DNA of 64,000 bases from an uncultured Clostridia bacterium (GTDB lineage: Bacteria; Bacillota; Clostridia; TANB77; CAG-508): positions 17,983-81,982 of the forward strand of contig CAKPDR010000007.1 in the NCBI GenBank assembly GCA_934149075.1. The letters run 5' to 3'. Shown piece by piece: positions 45,841-54,900 of the stretch. The position numbers and the translations under genes are program-made. Within the stretch, counting starts at the first letter, position 1. Each line of letters begins with the position of its first letter. The notes beneath the pieces are model-generated. The model saw only the letters and a program-made list of their open reading frames with translations, did not search any database and had not been told where the DNA came from.

Positions 45841-46362
45841 ATGAATTATGCAGATATAAAAATAGCAGATGTAGCAAATGGAGAAGGAGTTAGAGTATCA
45901 TTATTTGTAAGTGGATGTAACCATCATTGTAAAGGATGTTTTAATGCACAAGCATGGGACTTTAATTATGGTAAAGAATTTACAGAAGAAGATATAGATA
46001 AAATAATAAAAGAATTAGATCACCCATATGTAGCAGGTCTTTCAATTTTAGGAGGAGAACCTTTAGAATATCAAAATCAAAAAGGATTATTACCATTATT
46101 GAAAAAAGTAAAAGAAAAATTTCCAAACAAAGATATATGGTGTTATACAGGATATACATTTGATAAAGATGTAGTTGGAAATATGTTTAGCAATTGGAGC
46201 GAAACAAAAGAATTAATGTCGTATATAGATGTATTAGTTGATGGAAAATTTGAAGAAGATAAGAAGAATTTGAGCTTAAAATTTAGAGGTTCTTCAAATC
46301 AAAGAATTATAGATGTGCCTAAATCATTAAAAGTACATAAAGTAATTCCTTATAATGTTTAA
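45841..46362 (+). CDS. nrdG: Anaerobic ribonucleotide reductase activating protein
   Basis: NrdG is a radical SAM enzyme that makes the glycyl radical on NrdD for anaerobic dNTP synthesis. The 173-residue protein has the cluster motif C26-x3-C30-x2-C33 (CNHHCKGC), GEGVRVSLFVSGC before it and the ILGGEPLEY strand. AATGGAGG precedes the ATG. nrdD is not adjacent in this window. Presence of NrdG supports anaerobic growth. Confidence 0.95.
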   Translation: MNYADIKIADVANGEGVRVSLFVSGCNHHCKGCFNAQAWDFNYGKEFTEEDIDKIIKELDHPYVAGLSILGGEPLEYQNQKGLLPLLKKVKEKFPNKDIWCYTGYTFDKDVVGNMFSNWSETKELMSYIDVLVDGKFEEDKKNLSLKFRGSSNQRIIDVPKSLKVHKVIPYNV

Positions 46363-46429
46363 TTATAAAGAGTTTATTAGATTAAATAAATAATATCGAT
46401 AATAAAATTAACTTAATTGTTTAAAAAGC

Positions 46430-46459
46430 TTGACAAGGTATATCCAAATAATGTATAAT
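46430..46459 (+). promoter_or_regulatory. Promoter for rpsU
   Basis: TTGACA (46430-46435) and TATAAT (46454-46459) with an 18-bp spacer and TG at the extended -10 position precede a leader of about 70 nt. Confidence 0.8.
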
Positions 46460-46534
46460 AATTAGCGTATATAGGATGAGAACAAACGAAATCCCACATA
46501 CAGTGTTCTAAACGCCGGAAGGAGGGGAATATTA

Positions 46535-46705
46535 ATGTCAGAAATAAAAGTTAATAATGGAAATATAGAAGACGCGCTAAAAAGATTTAAAAGACAATGC
46601 GCAAGAAATGGGGTTCTTCAAGAAGTTCGTAAAAGAGAACATTATGAAAAACCAAGTGTAAAAAGAAAGAAAAAATCAGAGGCAGCTAGAAAAAGAAAAT
46701 TTTAG
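46535..46705 (+). CDS. rpsU: 30S ribosomal protein S21
   Basis: A 56-residue basic protein (MSEIKVNNGNIEDALKRFKR to ARKRKF) matching S21: VNNGNIEDALKRFKRQCARNG, then EVRKREHYEKPS and the Lys/Arg-rich end. S21 helps translation initiation on the 30S subunit. GGAGGGG lies 9 nt before the ATG. It has its own promoter and terminator, and the 461-bp palindromic element lies just downstream. Confidence 0.95.
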   Translation: MSEIKVNNGNIEDALKRFKRQCARNGVLQEVRKREHYEKPSVKRKKKSEAARKRKF

Positions 46706-46715
46706 AAATAGATGT

Positions 46716-46742
46716 GGGAGAGCGAAAGCTCTCTTTTTCTTT
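46716..46742 (+). terminator. Terminator after rpsU
   Basis: GAGAGC-GAAA-GCTCTC followed by TTTTTC is a canonical GNRA-loop terminator. Confidence 0.9.
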
Positions 46743-46754
46743 TTGATATAAATG

Positions 46755-47215
46755 GTTACAATTCACAGCTATTAAAAATATTATGGATGTTGGGAGTCTT
46801 CCTAGGTGATTATATATATTTGAGATTGTGTCCGTTTGATTGGAGTGAAAAATAGAAAATCTTAAATAAAAAACTGAGGAATGCTCACGGAAAAATGTAT
46901 ATATGTATATGATTTGAAACATTTTCTCGGCTCAATACACAACATAAGAATTTCTAAAATAAATTTATGGCACCCTTCCACTCTCGTGAACTCTTTCCAT
47001 AAATTTATTTAAGAAATTCTAATATTGCTCCAATCACATTCGAAAAGTTTAAACTCATATACATATATGCATTTTATGCCTGAGTGAGAGAGGCTCATGT
47101 TTTTATGTTAGATTTTCTTTTTGAACGCAATGAACAGGACACAATCTCAAATATATATAATCACCTAGGAAGACTCCCAACATCCATAATATTTTTAATA
47201 GCTGTGAATTGTAAC
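46755..47215. mobile_element. 461-bp palindromic MITE-like element
   Basis: The outer 79 bp (46755-46833 and 47137-47215) are a perfect inverted repeat. Imperfect inverted matches continue inside (TATATGTATATGA and AGAATTTCT..AAATAAATTTATGG on both arms) nearly to the centre, so the whole element folds back on itself. It contains no supportable coding region, and no clear target-site duplication was seen. Ends begin GTTACAATTCACAGC. A 20-bp copy of one end occurs at 4732-4751. This fits a miniature inverted-repeat transposable element moved by a transposase elsewhere. Confidence 0.8.
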
Positions 47216-47254
47216 AATAAAATTAATTAACAACAAAGATTATTATAAAAACAC

Positions 47255-47284
47255 TTGAATAATTAAATTAAAATATATTATACT
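47255..47284 (+). promoter_or_regulatory. Promoter for the YfmF/YfmH pair
   Basis: TTGAAT (47255-47260) and TATACT (47279-47284) with an 18-bp spacer. Confidence 0.6.
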
Positions 47285-47334
47285 ATATATTAGCAAAAAT
47301 AAATAATCAACAAATAAGAGAAAGGATGATAAAA

Positions 47335-48609
47335 ATGCAATATACAGAAAAAGAAATAAAAAAAGGAATAAAGCTACATGAGATTAAAACAGAAAAATTC
47401 AAAACAAATTTAATAGCTGTATTTCTAAGTATGCCAATAAGAAGAGAAGATATAACAAAAAATTCATTATTATCAGCAGTAATAAGAAGAGGAAGTAAAA
47501 ATATGCCAACACTTGCACAAATAAGTCAAGAAATGGAAGAAATGTATGGTGCAAGCTTTGATTGTGGGCTAGATAAAACAGGAGATAATCACATATTAAA
47601 ATTTTATATAGAAACTATAAATGATAAATTTCTACCACAAAATAATGAAAATATTTTAAAAAAATCTATAGATAAACTACTTGAAATTGTATTTAATCCA
47701 TTAGTTGAAAATGATGAATTTAAAGAAGAGTATGTTAAACAAGAAAAAGAAAATATTAAAAGAATAATTGAAGGAAAAGCTGATAATAAGGCTAGGTATG
47801 CATTTGATAGATGTATTGAAGAAATGTACAAGGACAGACCATATGGATTATACAAATATGGATATGTTGAAGATTTAAATTCAATTACAGCACAAAGTTT
47901 ATATGAATATTATAAAAAAATGATTTCAGAATGTAAAATTGATATATTTGTATCTGGAGACATAGATGATGCTACTCAAATAATAGAACAAAATGAAAAT
48001 ATTCAAAAATTAAAACAAAGAGAACCAAATTATAAAATAAATCAAATCGAATCAAAAGAAAAAGTTAAAGAAAAAGAAATAAAAGAAGAAATGGATGTAG
48101 TTCAAGGAAAAATAGTAATTGGATTAGATTTACATTTAGATAATGAAGAGCAAAAATATAGTGCAATGATGTATAATGCAATTCTTGGAGGAACAGCAAA
48201 TTCAAAAATGTTCCAAGAAGTAAGAGAAAAAGCAAGTTTAGCATATTCAGCAAGTTCAAGTTATATAAGATATAAAAGTAATGTATTTATAAAATGTGGA
48301 ATAGAAATAAAGAATTATGACAAAGCAATGGAAATAATACGTAAACAATTAGAAGATATGAAAAATGGAGTTTTTACAGATGAAGACATAGAAAACGCAA
48401 AAAAAGGAATAATATCTGGAATAAAAAGTATAGATGATGAGCAAGATACCGAAATTACTTATTTTTTTGGGCAAGAGTTAACGAATTCAAAAACATCATT
48501 AGATCAATATATAGGAAATATAGAAAAAGTAACAAAACAAGATATTATTGATATTGCTAATTCTATTAGTGTGAACACTGTTTATTTTTTGAAAGATTTA
48601 ACTAAATAA
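47335..48609 (+). CDS. M16 family peptidase-like protein, YfmF type (no zinc site)
   Basis: The 424-residue protein has the M16 fold pattern but lacks the HxxEH zinc motif; the usual position reads LLSAVIRRGSKNMPTLAQISQ. This matches YfmF, the inactive half of the YfmF/YfmH pair linked to EF-P 5-aminopentanol modification in Bacillus. C-terminal motifs ILGGTANSKMFQEVREKASLAYSASSS support M16. ATG 47335 is preferred over 47326 because AAAGG abuts the latter. The active partner follows 25 nt later. Confidence 0.9.
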   Translation: MQYTEKEIKKGIKLHEIKTEKFKTNLIAVFLSMPIRREDITKNSLLSAVIRRGSKNMPTLAQISQEMEEMYGASFDCGLDKTGDNHILKFYIETINDKFLPQNNENILKKSIDKLLEIVFNPLVENDEFKEEYVKQEKENIKRIIEGKADNKARYAFDRCIEEMYKDRPYGLYKYGYVEDLNSITAQSLYEYYKKMISECKIDIFVSGDIDDATQIIEQNENIQKLKQREPNYKINQIESKEKVKEKEIKEEMDVVQGKIVIGLDLHLDNEEQKYSAMMYNAILGGTANSKMFQEVREKASLAYSASSSYIRYKSNVFIKCGIEIKNYDKAMEIIRKQLEDMKNGVFTDEDIENAKKGIISGIKSIDDEQDTEITYFFGQELTNSKTSLDQYIGNIEKVTKQDIIDIANSISVNTVYFLKDLTK

Positions 48610-48634
48610 AAGATAAGGAGGAAATTAGACCAAG

Positions 48635-49909
48635 ATGAAAATTATAGAAAACTCAAAAGTAAAAGAAAAAGTATATATAGAAAAGCTTGAAAATGGATTA
48701 ACAGTAATGATTATACCTAAGAAAGGAATTCAAAAAAAATATGTTATATGGGGAACAAATTATGGATCAAATGATAGTAAGTTTGTTGTACCAGGAGAAG
48801 AAAAGGAAACAGAAGTACCAAAAGGTGTTGCACATTTTCTAGAACATAAAATGTTTGAACAAGAAAATGGTGTAAATAGTCTTGATGCACTTACAGCACT
48901 AGGTGTTGATGCAAATGCATATACAACAAATGACCATACTGCATATTTATTTGAATGTACAGAAAATTTTTATCCAGCATTAGATGAACTTATGGATTAT
49001 GTTCAGCATCCATATTTTACAGATGAAAATGTAGAAAAAGAAAAAGGGATAATTGGTCAAGAAATAATGATGTATGATGATTATCCTGAATGGAAAGTTT
49101 ATTTGAATGCAATGGAAGCTATGTATCATGAACATCCTGTAAAATTAGATATAACAGGAACAATAGAAACAATAAGCCATATAGATAAAAGTATTTTATA
49201 TAAATGTTATAATACTTTTTATAATCCATCAAATATGGCAATGGTAGTATGTGGTGATTTCGAACCAGAAGAATTGCTTGAAGAAATAAAAAAGAGATTA
49301 ATTTATAAAAAAGCAAATGGAGAAATTAAAAGAATATATCCAGAGGAAAAAGAAGAAATAGTAAAAGAAAAGATAGAACAAAATATGGATGTAAGTCAAC
49401 CACTATTTGCAATTGGCATAAAAGATAAATTGGTAGACACAAAAGAAAGAGTTCGTAAACATATTGCAATAGAAATATTATTAAATATTATAATTGGAAA
49501 AAGTTCAAAATTGTATAAAGAATTATATGATGAAGGAATATTATTCGCAACACCAGGGCTTGATTATGAGTTTGCTAGAGGATATGCACATATTTTAATT
49601 ACAGGCCAATCTCCAAGTCCTGATGAGATATTTGAGAGATTCAAAAATACAGTTGAAAATATAAAAAAAGAAGGCATTGATTCTGAAGAATTTTGTAGAA
49701 TAAAGAAAAGAATATATGGCGAATATGTAAAAGAATATAATGACGTTGCTGATATTGCAAGAATGTTTTTGGCAGATTTCTTTAAAGAAATCAATAGTTT
49801 TGATTATTTAGAAGAAATAAATACTGTTGATGAAAAATATGCTGAACAAATTTTAAAAGAAATATTCGATGACAAAAAAATGATAATTTCTGTAATAAAA
49901 AAAGCTTGA
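48635..49909 (+). CDS. M16 family zinc peptidase, YfmH type
   Basis: The 424-residue protein has the inverted zinc motif HFLEH (H67, E70, H71) in KGVAHFLEHKMFE, the distal Glu region EKEKGIIGQEIMMYDD, and ANAYTTNDHTAYLF. It matches YfmH, the active partner of YfmF. Such pairs form heterodimeric insulin-degrading-enzyme-like clamshells. AAGGAGG lies 13 nt before the ATG. Function beyond the EF-P association is inferred from Bacillus. Confidence 0.92.
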   Translation: MKIIENSKVKEKVYIEKLENGLTVMIIPKKGIQKKYVIWGTNYGSNDSKFVVPGEEKETEVPKGVAHFLEHKMFEQENGVNSLDALTALGVDANAYTTNDHTAYLFECTENFYPALDELMDYVQHPYFTDENVEKEKGIIGQEIMMYDDYPEWKVYLNAMEAMYHEHPVKLDITGTIETISHIDKSILYKCYNTFYNPSNMAMVVCGDFEPEELLEEIKKRLIYKKANGEIKRIYPEEKEEIVKEKIEQNMDVSQPLFAIGIKDKLVDTKERVRKHIAIEILLNIIIGKSSKLYKELYDEGILFATPGLDYEFARGYAHILITGQSPSPDEIFERFKNTVENIKKEGIDSEEFCRIKKRIYGEYVKEYNDVADIARMFLADFFKEINSFDYLEEINTVDEKYAEQILKEIFDDKKMIISVIKKA

Positions 49910-50059
49910 TTGTAATTTAATTAGATTAATGTAACCAAAAAGTAATATGAAATATGATGAATTAAATAAAATAAAATTGTAAAATGTAATATGTTGTCGA
50001 AATACTGCCAAATCAAAGGAAATACGTCATACGAAAAGTAAAAAAATTGAAATATTTTA

Positions 50060-50088
50060 TTGACCTGAATGTAAAAATATGTTATTTT
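50060..50088 (+). promoter_or_regulatory. Possible promoter for the Spo0E-like gene
   Basis: TTGACC (50060-50065) and TATTTT (50083-50088), 17-bp spacer, with TG before the -10 region. The -10 box is weak. Confidence 0.4.
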
Positions 50089-50131
50089 ATAAATGTACTT
50101 ACGAATAATTGTAAAAAAGGAGAGAGGCTAC

Positions 50132-50272
50132 ATGTTAAATGATGAAATTTGTAAATTAAGAGATAAATTAAATGAGAGTATTGTTACAGGAAAGGACTAT
50201 AGTTGTATTTATCAATTGAGTATTGAACTTGATGAGTTAATTGCAGAATATTATAGAAATAATAAAAAATAG
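50132..50272 (+). CDS. Spo0E-like aspartyl phosphatase mini-protein
   Basis: This 46-residue protein (MLNDEICKLRDKLNESIVTG to YYRNNKK) has the Spo0E signature S-x-x-LDxLIxxYY as SIELDELIAEYY. Spo0E proteins dephosphorylate Spo0A~P and delay sporulation. AAAGGAGAG precedes the ATG at a good distance. Its size and motif match small clostridial Spo0E family members. Which phosphorelay protein it acts on here is not known. Confidence 0.85.
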   Translation: MLNDEICKLRDKLNESIVTGKDYSCIYQLSIELDELIAEYYRNNKK

Positions 50273-50343
50273 TATAATTAAGAATGATATATAAATAAAG
50301 TGCTAAAAATGAAATAATAAAAATTATTTTTATTATAAAATAT

Positions 50344-50387
50344 ATAAAAAACGATAAAATGTTGATATACCAACGTTTTATCGTTTC
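50344..50387 (-). terminator. Terminator of the tRNA operon
   Basis: On the minus strand, AAACGATAAAACGTTG pairs with CAACATTTTATCGTTT, followed by TTTTT. It lies right after tRNA-Cys. Confidence 0.85.
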
Positions 50388-50392
50388 TTTAT

Positions 50393-50466
50393 TGGAGGCG
50401 ACACCCGGATTCGGACCGGGGATCAGAGTTTTGCAGACTCGTGCCTTACCACTTGGCTATGTCGCC
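50393..50466 (-). tRNA. tRNA-Cys (anticodon GCA)
   Basis: Read on the minus strand, the gene starts GGCGACA and ends TGTCGCCTCCA with CCA encoded. The anticodon loop is CTGCAAA (GCA). The T-arm GGTCCGAATCC and D-arm AGCCAAGTGGTAAGGC are typical. It is 74 nt with CCA. Confidence 0.95.
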
Positions 50467-50471
50467 ACATT

Positions 50472-50545
50472 TGGAGCAGGTAACGGGAATCGGACCCGTA
50501 ACTTAACCTTGGCAAGGTTATGTTTTACCACTAAACTATACCTGC
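50472..50545 (-). tRNA. tRNA-Gly (anticodon GCC)
   Basis: Read on the minus strand, it starts GCAGGTATAGTTTAGTGG and ends ACCTGCTCCA with CCA encoded. The anticodon loop TTGCCAA gives GCC. The T-arm GGGTCCGATTCCCG is intact. It lies 5 nt before tRNA-Cys in the same transcript. Confidence 0.95.
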
Positions 50546-50561
50546 GATTGTAAGCTTAATT

Positions 50562-50590
50562 ATAATACCAAAATATTTTTAATTTGTCAA
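50562..50590 (-). promoter_or_regulatory. Promoter for the tRNA-Gly/tRNA-Cys operon
   Basis: On the minus strand, TTGACA (50590-50585), a 17-bp spacer and TATTAT (50567-50562) lie 17 nt before tRNA-Gly. Confidence 0.8.
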
Positions 50591-50612
50591 GAAAAATAAA
50601 ATAAAATTTTTA

Positions 50613-51851
50613 TTAGTAAAATAAAGCTTCCAAATGATATGTATAATTTTTAATTATAGTATCAAAAAAATTAAGGTAACCCTTGGATGGAATATAATTA
50701 GAATTATATATATTTAAAGTAAGTAAAGTTTTATTATCAACACAAACTGTAATATAACCAATTGATGTATTTGCTGGTAGAGGAGCTTTAAAAGTTGTAT
50801 TACAATATATATATATGCTAATATCATTAATAAGATTACAATTTACTGGCAAAAAATTGTATTGTAAATCTTCTAATACAACGTCAACACTATTTGAAAC
50901 ACCTTTTTCAACAATGAAACTAGCAGAATTACATATTTTCCAATTTGCAAATTCATTTGTAATTTTTTCTTTAATATCAACCATTTTATAATTTTGAAAA
51001 GCATATTCAATTAATTGGCAGCTATCTTTAGTTCTATCCTTTTTTGTATCTGCACCAAGAACAATACATATTAAATCCATATTATTACGTTTTACTGAAG
51101 TTACAAGGCAGCGATTAGCACCATTAGTAAAACCTGTTTTAACACCATAAACACCATCTAAATTTCCAAGCAGTTCATTTGTATTTGATAAATTTTTAGA
51201 ATATCCGTTAATAGAAACGTTATAATGTTTGGTGCCAACAATCTTACGGAAGGTTTCGTTTTTTAAAGCATAGTTTGTAATAAGTGCAAGTTCATAGGCT
51301 GTTGTGTAATGGTCATCATTATCAAGTCCGTGAGGAGTAACAAAATGAGTTGAGGTTAGACCTAATTCTGATGTCTTTGAATTCATAAGGTTGGCAAAAT
51401 GAGAAACATCACCTCCAACGTATTCTGCTAGAGCAACAGCAGCATCATTTCCAGAACATAGCAATAAACCGTAAAGCAAGTCATGTACAGAAATTTTATC
51501 TTCTGCATGTAAACCTAGACGTGAGCCACCTGTTCCGGCAGCTTTTCTTGATATAGTAACAATATCGTCTAGATTACTTTTTTCAATAACAATTATTGCT
51601 GTCATAATTTTTGTGGTTGAGGCCATTTTTACTTTTTTATTTTCATTTTTTCGGTATAAAATAGTGCTCGATGAACGTTCATAAATTATTGCAGATCTTG
51701 AATTTATAGAGGGTTCAGCATTTATTTCAGAAGACACATTAACATAGGAAATGTCCGATAAAATTTCAAAATCTTCGTCATCAGCATAAACTGGAAAAAT
51801 ATATGAAAAAATTACTATTGACAAACAAAACAAAATTTTATTAATTTTCAC
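50613..51851 (-). CDS. D-alanyl-D-alanine carboxypeptidase (PBP5/DacF type)
   Basis: The enzyme trims the terminal D-Ala of wall peptides and controls cross-linking. The 412-residue protein has a signal peptide (cleavage near VYA-DDE), the catalytic STTK (S78-K81), CSGN, and KTGFT, the three penicillin-binding motifs, then a C-terminal beta-rich domain. GTG 51851 is favoured because GGAGG lies about 7 nt upstream and the TTG at 51857 abuts it. No clear terminator follows, so transcription may run into the tRNAs. Confidence 0.95.
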   Translation of the reverse strand: MKINKILFCLSIVIFSYIFPVYADDEDFEILSDISYVNVSSEINAEPSINSRSAIIYERSSSTILYRKNENKKVKMASTTKIMTAIIVIEKSNLDDIVTISRKAAGTGGSRLGLHAEDKISVHDLLYGLLLCSGNDAAVALAEYVGGDVSHFANLMNSKTSELGLTSTHFVTPHGLDNDDHYTTAYELALITNYALKNETFRKIVGTKHYNVSINGYSKNLSNTNELLGNLDGVYGVKTGFTNGANRCLVTSVKRNNMDLICIVLGADTKKDRTKDSCQLIEYAFQNYKMVDIKEKITNEFANWKICNSASFIVEKGVSNSVDVVLEDLQYNFLPVNCNLINDISIYIYCNTTFKAPLPANTSIGYITVCVDNKTLLTLNIYNSNYIPSKGYLNFFDTIIKNYTYHLEALFY

Positions 51852-51927
51852 GTTCAAACCTCCAATATATCAACGATTGTTTAAATTTTTAAAATATAAA
51901 ATATCTTATAAAATATATGAAAAAATA

Positions 51928-51956
51928 TTGATTTTATTCTTAAAAAGAAGTATAAT
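51928..51956 (+). promoter_or_regulatory. Promoter for the large surface protein
   Basis: TTGATT (51928-51933) and a perfect TATAAT (51951-51956) with a 17-bp spacer, 41 bp before the ATG. Confidence 0.8.
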
Positions 51957-51997
51957 AAATAATGTATGAAACTCGAAAATGAGAAAGGATGAATTAA

Positions 51998-54900
51998 ATG
52001 AAAAAAAAGAAAATTGGTATATTGATTGCCGTAATAGCAATAGTAGCATTTTTATTAAGTTATATAATAAGTTATGCTAATACTGGGGAAACAATATATG
52101 TAAATTTAACAAAACTAGATACAAAGGGAGTGGGATATGGAATAGGTAATCCTGCAAATGGTACAAGTGCTGGTGGACATGCTACAAGTGCTTATATATG
52201 GAATTTAACAACATACGATACATCAACATCAACAACAGCGAGTAAAAACCAAAGAAATCTATACTGTATAAAGGCAAATTATGGAGATTCTTGGAATACA
52301 AACAAAGATACAATAGTAGCATATAATTTATCATATGACTTGCAATCAGATAGAGAAATTTTATTAAAAAATATAGTTGATAACGGAAATGACGCTGATG
52401 ATGTAGTAAAAACATTATTATCAGAACAAGGATATTATAGAGAGCTTTTATGGATATTAGATAATTCATATATAGAAGGTCAAACAAATAAAATTGAATT
52501 TTTGAATAGTATAGGAATTAAATATGATTCAACAGAAGGAAAATATTTTTACGAACCTATAAGCGGATATGACTATAGTAGTCATATATCTGGAAATTCT
52601 GCAATGTTTGGATATAGTACAGACCATTTAATGACAGAGTCTGATATAAAAGCGGTTCAAAGAGCGGTAATATGGTATTATACAAATTATATGCAAGATA
52701 AAACAAATGATGAAGTGTTTAATAACAAAGATTCAGAATCTGATTGGCTAACAATAACAACAGATGGTTCAAGTTATCAACAATTAGCAGATTACAATAA
52801 GACAACAGGAGAAGGAATAGAAAGATTCGAGCAGGCTCAAATATTATACAATTATTTAATTGATGCAGCAAGCAAAAATGCTAGTAACTATAAAGCGGAT
52901 AATAACTATACAATAGCAAATGGAATTACGGTAAACACAACAGGTCTAACACAAAATTCAAATAAAAAATATAGATTAACTACTACAAGAACTGGTTCAA
53001 ACTATGTTGTGGGACCAATAGTAATAGATAAAAATGGTTCATTATCAAATGAGGTATCAATAAAAGTAACTGACCAAAACAATAGAGATATAAGTTATAC
53101 TTTTACTGATAGCAAAGGAAATTCACTTGGAACAACAGATATAAAAAATTTAGTAGGAAAAACAGAAGGATTTTATATAACAGTACCAAGAAATGGAATA
53201 GAAAAAGTAAATGTAAAAATAGATGTAAAAAAAGAAATAACAAAGAAAACATTATGGTTAGATGGAACAGAAGATGCTAATTCAATAAAATTAAATGCTG
53301 AACAACCAATAGTAGAAGTAAAAAGAACAGAAGAAACTATACCAACAGAATTTGAAGCTGTACCAGAAGAGTTTGATTTAGCATTACGTAAATATATAAC
53401 ACAAGTAAATGGTAGAAATGTTGCAAATACGAGAGTTCCCAATATTGATACATCAAAATTAGAAACAGGAACAACAGCAGACTATAAACACAGAAAAGAC
53501 CCTGTAATAGTTGAAGATAAAGATGAAGTGACATATACTTTAGCTATATACAATGAAGGAAATAAAGCGGGCTATGCGAGTGAAATAATTGATCAATTAC
53601 CAACAGGATTGATTAGTTCACCAAACAATTCAACAACAGTTGTATCAAAAGACCAAAATGGTAATGCTAAAAATACATATGCACTAACATATAATACAAC
53701 AACAAATCAAATTACATTAAAGATTGAAAATGGAACTCAGGCAAAAGATTTAAATGCGTACACAACAGGAAAATTAGACTATGAAACAATTGAAATAAAA
53801 TGTAAAGTTGCTCAAGGAGCAGATACAAAAAATGATATAATATTAACAAATGTTGCATGGATTAATAAAGCACATGATTCAGTGGCTAATAAAGACATAA
53901 CATCTTCAGCAATTGGAGAAGATAGAGATTCAGCACCAGGTGCAAAACCAAATGTAAATAAAGATAATATGCAAAATTATAAAGGAGATAAATCAAATTC
54001 AGATGATTTATCAAAAAGTGATAATTTTTACAAAGGTGAACAAGATGACGATGACTTTGAAAAATTAGTAATAAAACCAGTAGAAAAAATATTTGACTTA
54101 GCATTATTTAAGCATATTGCTGCAGTAAGCAAAGATGAAAACATAGAATCTGGAGAATACATAACAGATACGAAGAATATTGATGGAACATATTTAAGAG
54201 CACCGGTTGTAACAGCAATAGATGCACAAACAGGAAAAATAACATACAAAGAAGATAATAAAGAAGCGTTGGTAGTAAATCCGGGTGATTATGTATTATA
54301 TACAATTAGAGTATATAATGAAGGTGAAGTAAATGGATATGCAAGTAAAATAAAAGATACTTTACCAATTGGATTAGAATTTGTTGTTGGAAATGAAGAA
54401 TATAATGGAATATGGAATCTTGAGGGATTAGACGCAGATGGAAAACAAATTGTTTCAACAACATGGTATGCAAAAGGTCAGGGAGCTGAACTAAATTCAC
54501 AACCAGGTGACACTAACTATAAGGCTAATCTATTGAAAGCATTAAATAAAGAAGGAGCAATAAGCAATACAAAACCTGCAAATCCAGATTATTTAGATGC
54601 TCAAATCCTTTGTAGGGTTACAGAAAATGCAACTTCAGATAGAGTATTGGTAAATAATGCACAGATATCTGATGATAGTGATGAAAATGGAAATCCGATA
54701 GATGATATAGATTCAACACCTGATAAATGGATTGATGGAGAAGACGATCAAGATATTGAAAGAATAAAAGTGAGAACAGATGGAAAATATAATGTTGTTT
54801 TAATAAAGGAAGATAAAGATGGAAAACAATTAAACTCTACGGCTAAATTTGAAGTAACAAAAAATGGAATAAAAGAAGAAAAAGAAATAACAGGAAGATT

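Noticed and set aside
50359..50553. Plus-strand open frame of 64 codons
   Set aside because: It covers the reverse complement of two tRNA genes and is a shadow frame.
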